A stretch of 64,000 nucleotides of DNA from Bacillota bacterium (GCA_023421675.1 JAEZTC010000009.1:1-64000); one strand, 5' to 3'; shown: positions 25,005-33,938, counted from the first letter of the stretch. Program-made: numbers and translations. The notes: generated by a model from the sequence alone, not told the origin.

Positions 25005-25984
25005 TGCTGTATTTTATAGGATATAACAATAATGAGGGTAGCTGGACAGGAAATTTTAATAATGCTTTACGAGGTGAATTCACCAAAAGAAATATTGCCT
25101 ATACTGAACTACCTCCTTTTGATTGGGATACCCAATATTCTAAGTTGGACTATTACACAAATATAGAGAGTTCTAATGATGACATATGGTTTATAGGGTG
25201 GGCTCAGAGCCCGGTTATTGAGCTTCTGCAGAATAAAAAAGGGAGGAAATACGGAATTGTAGTAGGTACAGTTGCCAATCCTTTTGAACCTACTGTTCTG
25301 TGGGGAGGCTCTGAAAATATAAATGAAAGGTTCAGACTTGGGATATACGATAAAATATTTGCAGTTTCCGATTGGTGCAAAGAACTCTTGACTTCAGCCT
25401 ATCCAGAAATTCAATACAAGGTCGTTTCAACAGGCTTCCCCATAGATTATCAAATATATGATAATTACAGGTATATTGGAAAGCAGCCCAATCTGATTGT
25501 ATTCAACCAGCGTTTTTCAGTAGAAAAGCTGAACACACTAGAAGTAGAGCTGTCCAGAAGATTGATTTCAATGGGCTATGTAGTTAAACATTTTTCAGGA
25601 CACCCTTTAGAAAGTATTTCCCTCTTTAACATAAATGCAACAGCTTTAATGGATATTATGAGAAATATAGGTGTTGAATTTGTATATAACCCTACAAAAG
25701 AAATTTATCATCAGAATCTTGCAAAAGCATCATTTGTGGTTACAACCTCAATTTCAGATATGCTGCCCAATTCAATGCTTGAAGCAATATATATGGGTGC
25801 CATACCCGTTGCGCCAAGAAACTTGAGCTTCCCTGAGTTTATTCACCCCGATAACCTCTATACCCCTTACGACATTCAGGAAATGATTGATATAATAATA
25901 AAAAGGCCTATCAGGGAGCATGGAATTATGAAATATTCAAAAGAGCTTATAATCGAAAGATTTCTAAGAGAAATGAACGTATAA
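25004..25984 (+). CDS. Glycosyltransferase-like protein, paralogue C
   Basis: 326 aa, starting at GTG that overlaps the previous stop codon by one base. Very similar to paralogue A across the whole length: DIWFIGWAQSPVIELL, NLIVFNQRFSVEKLNT, EAIYMGAIPVAPRNLSFPEF. It is the last gene of the plus-strand unit, and a hairpin with CCCTTCC (25987-26007) follows. Function as in paralogue A; the acceptor is unknown. Confidence 0.75.
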   Translation: MLYFIGYNNNEGSWTGNFNNALRGEFTKRNIAYTELPPFDWDTQYSKLDYYTNIESSNDDIWFIGWAQSPVIELLQNKKGRKYGIVVGTVANPFEPTVLWGGSENINERFRLGIYDKIFAVSDWCKELLTSAYPEIQYKVVSTGFPIDYQIYDNYRYIGKQPNLIVFNQRFSVEKLNTLEVELSRRLISMGYVVKHFSGHPLESISLFNINATALMDIMRNIGVEFVYNPTKEIYHQNLAKASFVVTTSISDMLPNSMLEAIYMGAIPVAPRNLSFPEFIHPDNLYTPYDIQEMIDIIIKRPIREHGIMKYSKELIIERFLREMNV

Positions 25985-25986
25985 AA

Positions 25987-26007
25987 GGAAGGGCAGCTTA
26001 CCCTTCC
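25987..26007. terminator. Bidirectional hairpin between convergent units
   Basis: GGAAGGG (25987-25993) pairs with CCCTTCC (26001-26007) around a 7-nt loop. It lies between the plus-strand glycosyltransferase operon and the convergent beta-propeller gene, with A-rich sequence before and T-rich after. Confidence 0.6.
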
Positions 26008-27330
26008 TCAATTATTTCTTCCCATTCGATCTATGTAATCCCATGTAATGTTTTTGAAGCAGGTTCCTTCCATTAACGGGATACTGACAGCTCTGTTTAT
26101 TGAAGTATTTTCGGAAATGTCCTTTTTAACAGCCTGCTGAGGTTCAGCCCTTTTTAAACTGCTTTCTTCAAGCTGTTTCACCCTGGCTTCAAGCAAATTC
26201 AATTTTTTCTCAAGATTCTCTGCTGTACTTATCAGGTTTGATAGATTTTCGGGTGCTTTTGAAAGTATATCTGGTTGGAGCACATTATCCATTCTATTGT
26301 AGGCTGCCTGTTCGGTACTGCTTAGAAAAGCCAATTCAAAGCCGTTAATATACCTTCCCGGAACATTAATCACAGGGTGCTGTAACTTATCTGAACTGTC
26401 ATTGGAATAATAATCAATACAACAGTACTCATCGGTATTATCGTGATTATATTTTTCAACACCCTTCCAGGTTATACCGTTGTTTCTGGAAATACAGTAG
26501 TATATTCCGCTTTTATTTACCCAAAAACATATAACCGTATCGTGCAGTACAAGTATTGATGAATTGACAAAAGGTTCACTTGCCTTGCAAAGCACCTTTT
26601 CATCCCATACATCCGCTCCAAGGTGTTTTAATGAATACATAAGCTCATTTTTCTGCGGATACTTTTTCTGCCACAGCAAATGGATGTTGTCATGACGGTC
26701 AAATTCAGCAGAAATGAGATTATAGTCACCATCATATTCAATCAAAGGCTCAAACTGCTCCCATTTACAGTCCTTTGAATTATATTTTCTGAAACCTGCA
26801 GCATTTTTTTGCCTTCCCTTGTTTTTATAAAAAATATAATGATCGTTATTACGGTCAGTTACTCCACAAAAGAAAGCATTTTTCCCTGAAATATAATCAA
26901 CTGCTGCAGGCCGAGTCAATTCACCCTTACCATTTAATACCTGACAAGCAAGTAAGGTCTCATTCAGCTGATGAACCGTGTAAAAGAAAAGTAAAGAGCT
27001 GCCGGCCTGCTTTACAAGAAGCTTGCTTGTCGTGCTTTCGGAACTCTTTTTATTAATAAGGACACTAGCAGGACTCATGTTGTCACCACTGTAAACTCTG
27101 TAAAGGATATCACCCCTCGAATTTTGATATATAAGGTATATGCTGTCATCAAAACATGTACAGAGGTTAAAGGAAGGCAGTGTGTCACTTATAACGATTA
27201 CAGAGTCGGACCAACTCCCATTATTGTTTAAAACTCTTGAATGTATTCCCGAACCATTCTGATAGAAAAAATTGATTACCTTTCCATTGGAAAGCCTTAT
27301 TATGTAATCCTTCTGATCAATATTGAACAT
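26008..27330 (-). CDS. Beta-propeller (sialidase-like) protein with C-terminal coiled coil
   Basis: I do not recognise a named family. About 440 aa from the ATG at 27330, with AGGGAGTG upstream; a GTG at 27339 is an alternative. Residues 1-330 contain repeated blocks of hydrophobic strands ending in aspartate/aromatic turns (SIYLIYQNSRGDILYRV, HYIFYKNKGRQ, NIHLLWQKKYP), as in sialidase- or kelch-type propellers. Residues about 350-400 form a leucine/glutamate coiled coil (AENLEKKLNLLEARVKQLEES). No signal peptide. It lies downstream of GT genes in a spore-like surface cluster, so a coat or surface scaffold role is possible. Confidence 0.65.
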   Translation of the reverse strand: MFNIDQKDYIIRLSNGKVINFFYQNGSGIHSRVLNNNGSWSDSVIVISDTLPSFNLCTCFDDSIYLIYQNSRGDILYRVYSGDNMSPASVLINKKSSESTTSKLLVKQAGSSLLFFYTVHQLNETLLACQVLNGKGELTRPAAVDYISGKNAFFCGVTDRNNDHYIFYKNKGRQKNAAGFRKYNSKDCKWEQFEPLIEYDGDYNLISAEFDRHDNIHLLWQKKYPQKNELMYSLKHLGADVWDEKVLCKASEPFVNSSILVLHDTVICFWVNKSGIYYCISRNNGITWKGVEKYNHDNTDEYCCIDYYSNDSSDKLQHPVINVPGRYINGFELAFLSSTEQAAYNRMDNVLQPDILSKAPENLSNLISTAENLEKKLNLLEARVKQLEESSLKRAEPQQAVKKDISENTSINRAVSIPLMEGTCFKNITWDYIDRMGRNN

Positions 27331-27431
27331 ATATATCACTCCCTATATCAGTATATTTTCAATACTCATAGAGGTTCCCGGAAAAATATACATCATCAAG
27401 CTATCAACAGAATGCCATCAACTCCCTGCTA

Positions 27432-28331
27432 TTAAATAATATAATAAAAAGCTTTATCAAGTTTCTTTTTATTCAACTCAGTACTATGCTTTTTATCTAT
27501 GCTGTTAATATTCTCATTTTTCAACTCAATTGTATTCTTTTTGGCCAAGTGAACAACATTCTTCCATCCGTATGAATCAATATCAAATACCGGTTCAAAA
27601 TTATCCCCCCATCGTTTTAGTACCTGTTTTGCATTATATTCAATAATATTGTTATATTCATCAATTTTTCTCGTGTTATTGTAGTCATGTCGCCTATGAA
27701 CATATAGTACCTCATCAACCCAATGAAAGCGGAACTTTTCAATTAGACGGAATAATACCAGCTTATCCTCCATGTTACGTCCCTCATAAGGATCATCTAC
27801 CGGCCATCCGCCAATTTCTCGCAAGGCACTTGTACGATAACAACGTGGCCATAGGGACATATTTGAGAGTAAAAAATCATATCTGTCTTTAAAAATACGA
27901 CCCCTGCGAACAAATGAAATAGGTATATTATCATGTTCCTTCATATATTCAGTTTCTTCATTTACTACCATAATGTTACCGCTGACTACAGCTACATCAC
28001 CAGGCTGCTTTTTAAACTCATTTACCAGTGTCTCTAATGTATAAGGGACAAACCAATCATCACTGTCCAATTGAACCATATATGGTGTAGTCACTAATTC
28101 CAATGCTATATTCTGTGCCTTGGACTGTCCAACATTAATCTCATTTTTTACTACTGTTATTCTGGGGTCATTAAGCAAGTTTTCAGCTAACATTAAGCTA
28201 TCATCAGTAGAAGCATCATCTACCAAAATGACCCTCCAATCACTATATGTCTGATTATAGATGCTTTTCAATGCATCTATTAATAATTTCCCCGGATTAT
28301 AGGATGGGATAAAAATAGTTATTTCACTCAC
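27432..28331 (-). CDS. GT2 family glycosyltransferase
   Basis: Family 2 inverting transferase of 299 aa. The GT-A motifs are the nucleotide-binding VDDASTDDS (residues about 38-46), the DSDDWF metal site (about 93-98) and a downstream PVDDPYEGRNMEDKL acid region. The C-terminus is a basic Lys/Asn tail. It overlaps the upstream GT-D gene by 4 nt (translational coupling). Confidence 0.9.
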   Translation of the reverse strand: MSEITIFIPSYNPGKLLIDALKSIYNQTYSDWRVILVDDASTDDSLMLAENLLNDPRITVVKNEINVGQSKAQNIALELVTTPYMVQLDSDDWFVPYTLETLVNEFKKQPGDVAVVSGNIMVVNEETEYMKEHDNIPISFVRRGRIFKDRYDFLLSNMSLWPRCYRTSALREIGGWPVDDPYEGRNMEDKLVLFRLIEKFRFHWVDEVLYVHRRHDYNNTRKIDEYNNIIEYNAKQVLKRWGDNFEPVFDIDSYGWKNVVHLAKKNTIELKNENINSIDKKHSTELNKKKLDKAFYYII

Positions 28332-29059
28332 GATTCATTTACCTCCTTTTGCAATGCAGCATTAAAATCATTTACCCGTTTTTCATGGTCAAATTTTTCA
28401 CCTTCAATCAAAATATCCAGAGCGTGGCCAAAATCAATAGCTATTTTACCTGATTTCTGAGAAATCTCAGGACACATGATTGTAGCAGGAACACCAGCCG
28501 CAACTATTGCTATATCGAAATCAGGAATAGCACAAATTCTATTTATGGTCTTGGACATTTCCTCAAAGCCTTGATGTGTCATGGTTCCTATAACATTAAT
28601 CCCCAGATCTCTAAATTTATCTGCGCCTTCAGCAGAACGTCTTCCGACAATTATAATTTTTTTAGGTTTAAGTAAATCAAAAAAACTTTTAGAGTTTATC
28701 ATATCAACAGGAATCCATGCACTACATATTGACGGAAGTGATAAATTATAATATTCAATAATTTTATCCAGTAGTTCCTGATTATATGGTGTATGATCCC
28801 CCAAACCAACCAAATTGGCCTTTTTCAATGCATTTATCAGATTAATGGCTATTTTATCATTCAGCTCTGATATTCCAGCGTATTTGTGGTAATGGTCAAA
28901 GTAGAGATTAATTTTATGTTCAGGACATATTTTATGACTGACAACATGCATCTCTCCATGACCAAATCGTACAAGTGAATAAGGTTTTTTATGTTTCAAA
29001 CATGCACATAATTGCTCCAAGACTTCATCTACTGAAAGCAACCGATTATACAATGCCAC
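28328..29059 (-). CDS. GT-D fold glycosyltransferase
   Basis: About 243 aa from the GTG at 29059, with AGAGGTGG 6 nt upstream; a TTG at 29077 is possible. The motif SLVRFGHGEMHV (about residue 31) matches the SLVRFGDGE signature of the GT-D domain family (formerly DUF1792), in which a variant residue replaces the acid. A second conserved region is KIIIVGRRSAEGADKF. Members act in protein or glycan O-linked sugar extension. It is downstream of a sigma-K-like promoter motif (29106-29132). Confidence 0.78.
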   Translation of the reverse strand: MALYNRLLSVDEVLEQLCACLKHKKPYSLVRFGHGEMHVVSHKICPEHKINLYFDHYHKYAGISELNDKIAINLINALKKANLVGLGDHTPYNQELLDKIIEYYNLSLPSICSAWIPVDMINSKSFFDLLKPKKIIIVGRRSAEGADKFRDLGINVIGTMTHQGFEEMSKTINRICAIPDFDIAIVAAGVPATIMCPEISQKSGKIAIDFGHALDILIEGEKFDHEKRVNDFNAALQKEVNES

Positions 29060-29105
29060 TTTAATCCACCTCTGCAAAAAAATTTATTTATCTTTGGTTC
29101 AGCTA

Positions 29106-29132
29106 TATATTATGCGGTATAAATGAAAAGGT
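29106..29132 (-). promoter_or_regulatory. Possible sigma-K (late mother-cell) promoter
   Basis: Minus strand AC (29131-29132), 16 nt, CATAATATA (29106-29114). This fits the sigma-K consensus AC-N16/17-CATANNNTA. It sits about 47 nt upstream of the GT-D start. It would tie the downstream GT genes to spore-coat glycosylation. The consensus is short, so chance occurrence is likely enough to keep confidence modest. Confidence 0.4.
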
Positions 29133-29152
29133 GAGATTTACATAAGGAGTTG

Positions 29153-30085
29153 TTACATAACTTTATTATCACTATTTATAATTTTATTAATTATTTCGAC
29201 CAAATCTGCCGCACGTTGTTCTGTGGAATGCCTCTTTCTGACCATTTTGTATCCCTGCTTGGCAATCTTCATTCTTTCTTTTTCATGAGTTAGGTAGTAT
29301 TCAGCTTTTTCAACAAAATTATCCTCATTTATATCAACAAAATGAACTCCAGGAATAAAACCCAAATTCTCAATCTCTTTTGATGTCGGAGCAAGAAGAA
29401 GTGTCTTGCAGGCTGGTACTTCGTAATACTTCGATACCGGATAGTGTAAGATACTGTCACAAGTAAAGAATATTTTGGCACGATTAATTTCTCTGGCATA
29501 TCTTTTACGAACTAATATTCTTTCATTTTGAGAAAAGTTACGATAACCTGGATGGGGGTGATATACAAAGCCAGGTTTTGCATTCATTGTTTTTAGAATC
29601 TTTTGACGTAATGGATAGTACGAGTTTACTTCTCCCATTAATAAATAGTTGATATCCTTTGGCAGTTTGTAATCTTTAAAGATATTTGTATTGGCATGAT
29701 GAGGAAACCAATACATGTTATCAGTAAAATCAGGATACATCTCATAGAACGCATCCCTATAAATTGAAATAATATTCTTAATCTTTTCACTCCGGATAAG
29801 TTCTATTCGACTCTCAGTATCGCAATGCAGGTCGTGCAGTGAGATAGCGTAGGGTATAGACAGCTCAGATAATCCTGTAACAGCACTTGATTTAGTCTCG
29901 AAGTATTCCCATATTAGAATAAAATCAGGTGTAATCTTTAGTTGAGCCAGTATATTTTGAATATTGTCTTCTTTTCCGGTCCAGATAACAAGGTCTACCA
30001 GTTTATTCAATTCTGATAATAAGAAGTAGATACCCTGACGAAATGTGGAATATTTATAGTCATTAGTTATAACCAGCAGTTTCAT
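29153..30085 (-). CDS. CgeB-like glycosyltransferase
   Basis: 310 aa protein of the GT-B / Glyco_trans_1_2 type, like the B. subtilis spore-surface protein CgeB. It has an N-terminal Rossmann-like half (MKLLVITNDYKYSTFRQGI), a middle ISLHDLHCDTESRIELI segment, a C-terminal HYPVSKYYEVPACKTLLLAP nucleotide-binding region, and FVDINEDNFVEKAEYYLTHEKERMKIAKQGY. There is no signal peptide. It is likely a cytoplasmic or mother-cell sugar transferase. The spore connection is inference from the CgeB resemblance and the nearby sigma-K-like site. Confidence 0.75.
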   Translation of the reverse strand: MKLLVITNDYKYSTFRQGIYFLLSELNKLVDLVIWTGKEDNIQNILAQLKITPDFILIWEYFETKSSAVTGLSELSIPYAISLHDLHCDTESRIELIRSEKIKNIISIYRDAFYEMYPDFTDNMYWFPHHANTNIFKDYKLPKDINYLLMGEVNSYYPLRQKILKTMNAKPGFVYHPHPGYRNFSQNERILVRKRYAREINRAKIFFTCDSILHYPVSKYYEVPACKTLLLAPTSKEIENLGFIPGVHFVDINEDNFVEKAEYYLTHEKERMKIAKQGYKMVRKRHSTEQRAADLVEIINKIINSDNKVM

Positions 30086-30245
30086 TATTTACTCTCCATA
30101 TTAGAATATGTTGTTTTGTCAACAACACTCCTGTAATATAATATTATTGTCATTGAAAAAGGGTGTATCAGAGGTTGCATTTATATTTGTGATATAGGTA
30201 TTATGTTATAATCAAAACATACAAAATACTTATAGGAGATCTTTT

Positions 30246-31049
30246 ATGCATGTTTCCTTACCTGAATTTGAAGAAATTTATAAGTCCAATTTTGATAAGT
30301 TACTAAAGGTCGCCTATAGAATAACAGGCACAATACATGATGCCGAGGATGTATTACAGGAAGCATATATTAATGCCTTCAAGTCTATTTCTCAATTCAA
30401 TCAGAAAAGTTCTATAAGCACCTGGTTGTACAAAATAACACTAAACTGCTCTTTAAAATATATAAAAAAACGTCAAACTTTTCCTGTATCATATATGGCT
30501 CGGGAGCAAGGAATCACTGAAAACGAATTCTTTGAAAAATTAAAATCAATTGAACCGGTTGAAGATGAGGTGCTGTATAATGACATGAGGGAAACATGTA
30601 TTCAGATGTTCATAGAGTGCCTCCCTAAAAAGCAGCGTGTATCATTTGTGTTAAAAGTAATAATGGGGTTACCTGCCTATGAGGTTTCAAAAATACTTGA
30701 TACGTCTGAAAGTGCTGTTAAGACCAATGTTTTCAGGGCAAGAAAAGCCATAAAAATGCACATAGAAGGAAAATGCTCTCTCATAAATCCCAAGGCACCT
30801 TGTCAATGTGCTTTATGGGTAAACTATGCTGTTAAAACCGGCAAAAAGGGCAGTATTCCCCAATTAAACTCATCAAATAGATCTTTTAATGATCTAAGTA
30901 AAAAAATCTCCGGTGAAATTAATTTTTTAAATAAAGTTGCTATCCTATATGACAATAAGATACAATCCCTATCATCATCTCAATTTATATCTGCAATGAG
31001 AAAAATTATTAGTGGTAACACTTCCAGTAGTTTTAAAATATTTTCATAA
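30246..31049 (+). CDS. ECF-type RNA polymerase sigma factor with a cysteine-bearing tail
   Basis: 267 aa. Residues 1-175 are a standard ECF sigma factor: region 2 with HDAEDVLQEAYINAFKSISQF, region 4 with LPAYEVSKILDTSESAVKTNVFRARKAI. Residues 176-267 are an extra C-terminal domain with a Cys cluster (CSLINPKAPCQC, about 180-191). In ECF families with Cys-containing C-terminal extensions the tail can act as a built-in metal or redox sensor. No anti-sigma gene is adjacent. The downstream gene has an ECF-type promoter, so it is the probable target. Confidence 0.88.
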   Translation: MHVSLPEFEEIYKSNFDKLLKVAYRITGTIHDAEDVLQEAYINAFKSISQFNQKSSISTWLYKITLNCSLKYIKKRQTFPVSYMAREQGITENEFFEKLKSIEPVEDEVLYNDMRETCIQMFIECLPKKQRVSFVLKVIMGLPAYEVSKILDTSESAVKTNVFRARKAIKMHIEGKCSLINPKAPCQCALWVNYAVKTGKKGSIPQLNSSNRSFNDLSKKISGEINFLNKVAILYDNKIQSLSSSQFISAMRKIISGNTSSSFKIFS

Positions 31050-31063
31050 AAATTATATACTTT

Positions 31064-31092
31064 TGTAACCTTTTTAATGTTTTTGGTATCTA
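31064..31092 (+). promoter_or_regulatory. ECF-type promoter of the DUF3795 gene
   Basis: TGTAACC (31064-31070), 14 nt, GGTATCTA (31085-31092). The AACC -35 and GTATCTA -10 match the general ECF pattern. It stands about 40 nt before the gene at 31130, immediately downstream of the ECF sigma gene. Confidence 0.55.
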
Positions 31093-31129
31093 AGAATATG
31101 GACTATAAAAACATTAAGGAGGAATTTAT

Positions 31130-31558
31130 ATGTGTGAAAAAATAGTGGCCCCCTGCGGAATTGATTGTTTTAATTGTGAGATGTACAAGGATAATATAAC
31201 TCCAGACTTTCAGGAACGCATTTCAGCCAGAATGGGTGTACCAAAAGAAAAAATAACCTGCAATGGCTGCAAGGACGGCAGTATGTGTTTATTATTGGAT
31301 ATCAGAGGTCTGAAGTGCAAAACCCTTGAATGTGTAAAAACAAAAGGGGTGGATTATTGCTTCCAGTGCAATGATTTCCCTTGCGAATTCTTAATGCCTG
31401 TCGCTGATAACGCTTTGAAAGTCCCTCACAACATGAAGGTCTACAATCTATGTACCATAAAAAGAATAGGTCTTGAAGCTTTTTGCGAAAAAGCAGCCGA
31501 TATAAGAAAAACATATTTCGGAAAGCAATTTGGGATTGGTGAAGGCGGATCAAAATAA
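31130..31558 (+). CDS. DUF3795 domain protein
   Basis: 142 aa, very cysteine-rich. It has the family start MCEKIVAPCGIDCFNCEMYK and further CNGCKDGSMC, CKTLECVKTKGVDYC and CNDFPCEF motifs, consistent with several metal- or zinc-binding sites. No signal peptide. Function is unknown; members often lie near regulators of redox or metal stress. The strong AAGGAGGA ribosome-binding site and ECF-type promoter suggest high, inducible expression. Confidence 0.85.
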   Translation: MCEKIVAPCGIDCFNCEMYKDNITPDFQERISARMGVPKEKITCNGCKDGSMCLLLDIRGLKCKTLECVKTKGVDYCFQCNDFPCEFLMPVADNALKVPHNMKVYNLCTIKRIGLEAFCEKAADIRKTYFGKQFGIGEGGSK

Positions 31559-31584
31559 AAAACATTTATCATCCGCCCAATAAA

Positions 31585-31644
31585 GGAGAGCGTAGCGAAA
31601 GCGTACGCAATGCTAAGAAACCGAACTGTTTTCGCTACTCTTCC
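31585..31644. repeat. Inverted repeat with a nested GNRA-loop hairpin
   Basis: 31590-31608 forms GCGTAGC-GAAA-GCgTACGC with a GAAA tetraloop. A wider imperfect inverted repeat joins 31585-31600 to 31629-31644 (TAGCGAAA with TTTCGCTA). It is locally more GC-rich than its surroundings. It sits between convergent genes, so it may act as a terminator, though without a T tract. Confidence 0.45.
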
Positions 31645-31663
31645 AACTTATATGTAATAATAT

Positions 31664-32392
31664 CTATTTAGATATTTTAAAACCACCATCAACAAATATA
31701 GTTTCCCCATTAATATAATTGGATAAGTCCGATAACAGGAACAATACTACATTGGCAATTTCCTGCGGATCAGCAATCTTCCCAATAGGAATAATGCTTT
31801 CAGATAATTCCCTTATTTGCTGATTATCAAATGACGCTGCTGTCATTCCTGTGTACGTAAATCCAGGAGCCACCGAATTAACACGTATATTGAATCTACT
31901 TAAATCCAATGCCATTGCAGAGGTTAAAGCTACAACGCCTCCTTTTGATGCAGCATAATCCGCCATTTCAGGTTTGAATACCCTTGATCTGATGCAACTA
32001 ATATTAACAATCCTGCCATTTCTTTTTTCAATCATCTTAATTGCAGTATGTTTAGATACTAAAAACATACCTGTTAGGTTAGTAGATATAACATTATTCC
32101 ATTCATCAACGCTCAAATTGTAAAATGGCTTTGAATTAGAAAATATTCCTGCACAATTAGCCAACCCATCTATTCGTCCATATATATCATCAATTTCGTT
32201 GATAGCCCCAATTATGTCCTGTTCATTGCGGATATCAATTCTATAATGTCTATATCTTTCATGAATAATTGAATTATTATTTATATCAAGGCCAATAACA
32301 ATAGCTCCCTTATCTATTAATAATTCACTTACACTTTTACCTATACCAGAATTTGCACCAGACACAACCATTATTTTATTCATAAAATCCAT
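31664..32392 (-). CDS. SDR-family NAD(P)-dependent oxidoreductase
   Basis: Classical short-chain dehydrogenase, 242 aa. It has the cofactor loop SGANSGIG (about residues 11-18), NCAG, the catalytic Ser/Tyr/Lys set with YAASKGG (about 151-157), and the late motif FVDGGF. The physiological substrate is unknown. It begins 33 nt after arsC on the same strand, so it may be co-transcribed with the arsenic genes, but no arsenic role is known to me. Confidence 0.88.
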   Translation of the reverse strand: MDFMNKIMVVSGANSGIGKSVSELLIDKGAIVIGLDINNNSIIHERYRHYRIDIRNEQDIIGAINEIDDIYGRIDGLANCAGIFSNSKPFYNLSVDEWNNVISTNLTGMFLVSKHTAIKMIEKRNGRIVNISCIRSRVFKPEMADYAASKGGVVALTSAMALDLSRFNIRVNSVAPGFTYTGMTAASFDNQQIRELSESIIPIGKIADPQEIANVVLFLLSDLSNYINGETIFVDGGFKISK

Positions 32393-32425
32393 TTAAGGCA
32401 TCCCCTTACTTATTTTAATTTTTAC

Positions 32426-32830
32426 CTAATACAACTTATTACTTCTTATATTATCTATTAATTCAGTTACTTTTCGTTCAATAATATCCCTTACTCTTCT
32501 AAATTCTTCAATGGGCTTACCTACAGGGTCATCAAGTCCCCAGTCTTCCTTATGCCTGTTGGGAACAAAGGGGCAAACAACACCACAGCCCATAGTAATC
32601 AGAATATCAAGTTCAGAGGGGATTTCATCAAGAGTTTTCGGATACTGTTCAGTAATATCTATACCAGCCTCATTCATAACTTCAATTGCAAGAGGATTTA
32701 TCTCACTGGTAGGGTGTGTACCTGAACTGTATACTTCAAACTCATCCTTACCTAATTTTTTCGCAAAGCCTTCCGCCATCTGGCTCCTGCAAGAATTACC
32801 GGTACAGACAAATGCAACTTTTAGTTTCAT
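32426..32830 (-). CDS. arsC: Thioredoxin-type arsenate reductase ArsC
   Basis: Reduces arsenate to arsenite for efflux. About 134 aa from the ATG at 32830, with GGAGGAG upstream; the longer reading from 32860 lacks a Shine-Dalgarno. It is of the low-molecular-weight phosphatase type: P-loop CTGNSCRSQ (CX5R), then SSGTHP, and a second Cys site GCGVVCPF (about residues 80-87) that forms the intramolecular disulfide cascade. LDDP completes the active site. It follows acr3. Confidence 0.92.
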   Translation of the reverse strand: MKLKVAFVCTGNSCRSQMAEGFAKKLGKDEFEVYSSGTHPTSEINPLAIEVMNEAGIDITEQYPKTLDEIPSELDILITMGCGVVCPFVPNRHKEDWGLDDPVGKPIEEFRRVRDIIERKVTELIDNIRSNKLY

Positions 32831-32861
32831 AATGTAAGTCTCCTCCTGCACTTTAGTCATT

Positions 32862-33938
32862 TTACATCTTCTTAATAGGTAAACCGTCCTGATTAAAATA
32901 TTTTCTCTTGAAAGCTAACGCCGCATTAACCAAAGCAATCATTACCGGTACTTCTATTAATGGTCCGATTACTGCAGCAAAGGCCTGACCTGAGCCTATT
33001 CCGAATACTGCAACAGCTACTGCGATTGCAAGTTCGAAGTTATTACTTGCAGCTGTAAATGACAGTGATACTGTCTGTTCATATTTAAACTTACCAAGAT
33101 GTGAAATATAAAAGCTTATAAAGAACATAACTGCAAAGTATATCAAGAGAGGTACTGCTATTCTCAGTACATCCCCAGGAAGCTTAATAATGTACTGGCC
33201 TTTAAGAATAAACATTACTACGATGGTGTATAAAAGGAATACAAGTGCAATCGGAGATATTTTAGGTATAAATACCTTCTCATACCATTCCTTTCCCTTT
33301 ACCTTGATGAGGCTGAATCTTGTTATAATTCCCGCTGCAAATGGAATACCGAGATAAATCAGCACACTTTTTGCCACACTCCACATTGAAACTTCTACTA
33401 TCTGGCCGCCCCATGACAAGCCAAGCAGTTTTGGTAGAAAGGTAACAAAAATATAAATATAAATAGAGTAGAATACTATCTGAAATATAGAATTAAGCGC
33501 AACCAGTGCTGCACAGTATTCATTATCACCTTTAGCCAAGGTATTCCATACGATTACCATTGCTATACATCTTGCAAGTCCAATAATAATAATACCTATA
33601 GCATATTCAGGTTTATCAGGCAGAAAAATAACTGCAAGTACAAACATAAGAATAGGACCTATTATCCAGTTCTGTATTAACGAAAATCCAAAAACCTTTT
33701 TGTTTTTAGTAACCTTGCCTATTTCCTCGTACTTAACTTTACAAAGCGGTGGATACATCATTAGTATCAATCCTAAAGCTATAGGCCATGAAATTGTTCC
33801 AGTACTCATACTTTCAAGTGAATCAGCAATTCCAGGAAACAAGTAGCCTGCAGCCACGCCAATTCCCATTGCAAGGAAAATCCAAAGAGTCAGGAAACGA
33901 TCTAAAAATGATAGCCTTGCGACTTTATCCTTTTGCAT
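32862..33938 (-). CDS. acr3: ACR3-family arsenite efflux permease
   Basis: 358 aa integral membrane protein with about ten transmembrane helices. It has the family motif GLARCIAMVIVWN, with the conserved Cys (about residue 129) required for arsenite transport, and FTAASNNFELAIAVAVAVFG late in the protein. Part of the minus-strand operon arsR-acr3-arsC-SDR, with 17 nt after arsR. Exports As(III) driven by proton-motive force. Confidence 0.95.
   Translation of the reverse strand: MQKDKVARLSFLDRFLTLWIFLAMGIGVAAGYLFPGIADSLESMSTGTISWPIALGLILMMYPPLCKVKYEEIGKVTKNKKVFGFSLIQNWIIGPILMFVLAVIFLPDKPEYAIGIIIIGLARCIAMVIVWNTLAKGDNEYCAALVALNSIFQIVFYSIYIYIFVTFLPKLLGLSWGGQIVEVSMWSVAKSVLIYLGIPFAAGIITRFSLIKVKGKEWYEKVFIPKISPIALVFLLYTIVVMFILKGQYIIKLPGDVLRIAVPLLIYFAVMFFISFYISHLGKFKYEQTVSLSFTAASNNFELAIAVAVAVFGIGSGQAFAAVIGPLIEVPVMIALVNAALAFKRKYFNQDGLPIKKM

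Noticed and set aside
29153..30085. CATATTCTA 20 nt before the CgeB-like start as a sigma-K -10 element
   Set aside because: Too close to the start codon for a transcript to include the ribosome-binding site, and the AC -35 is missing.
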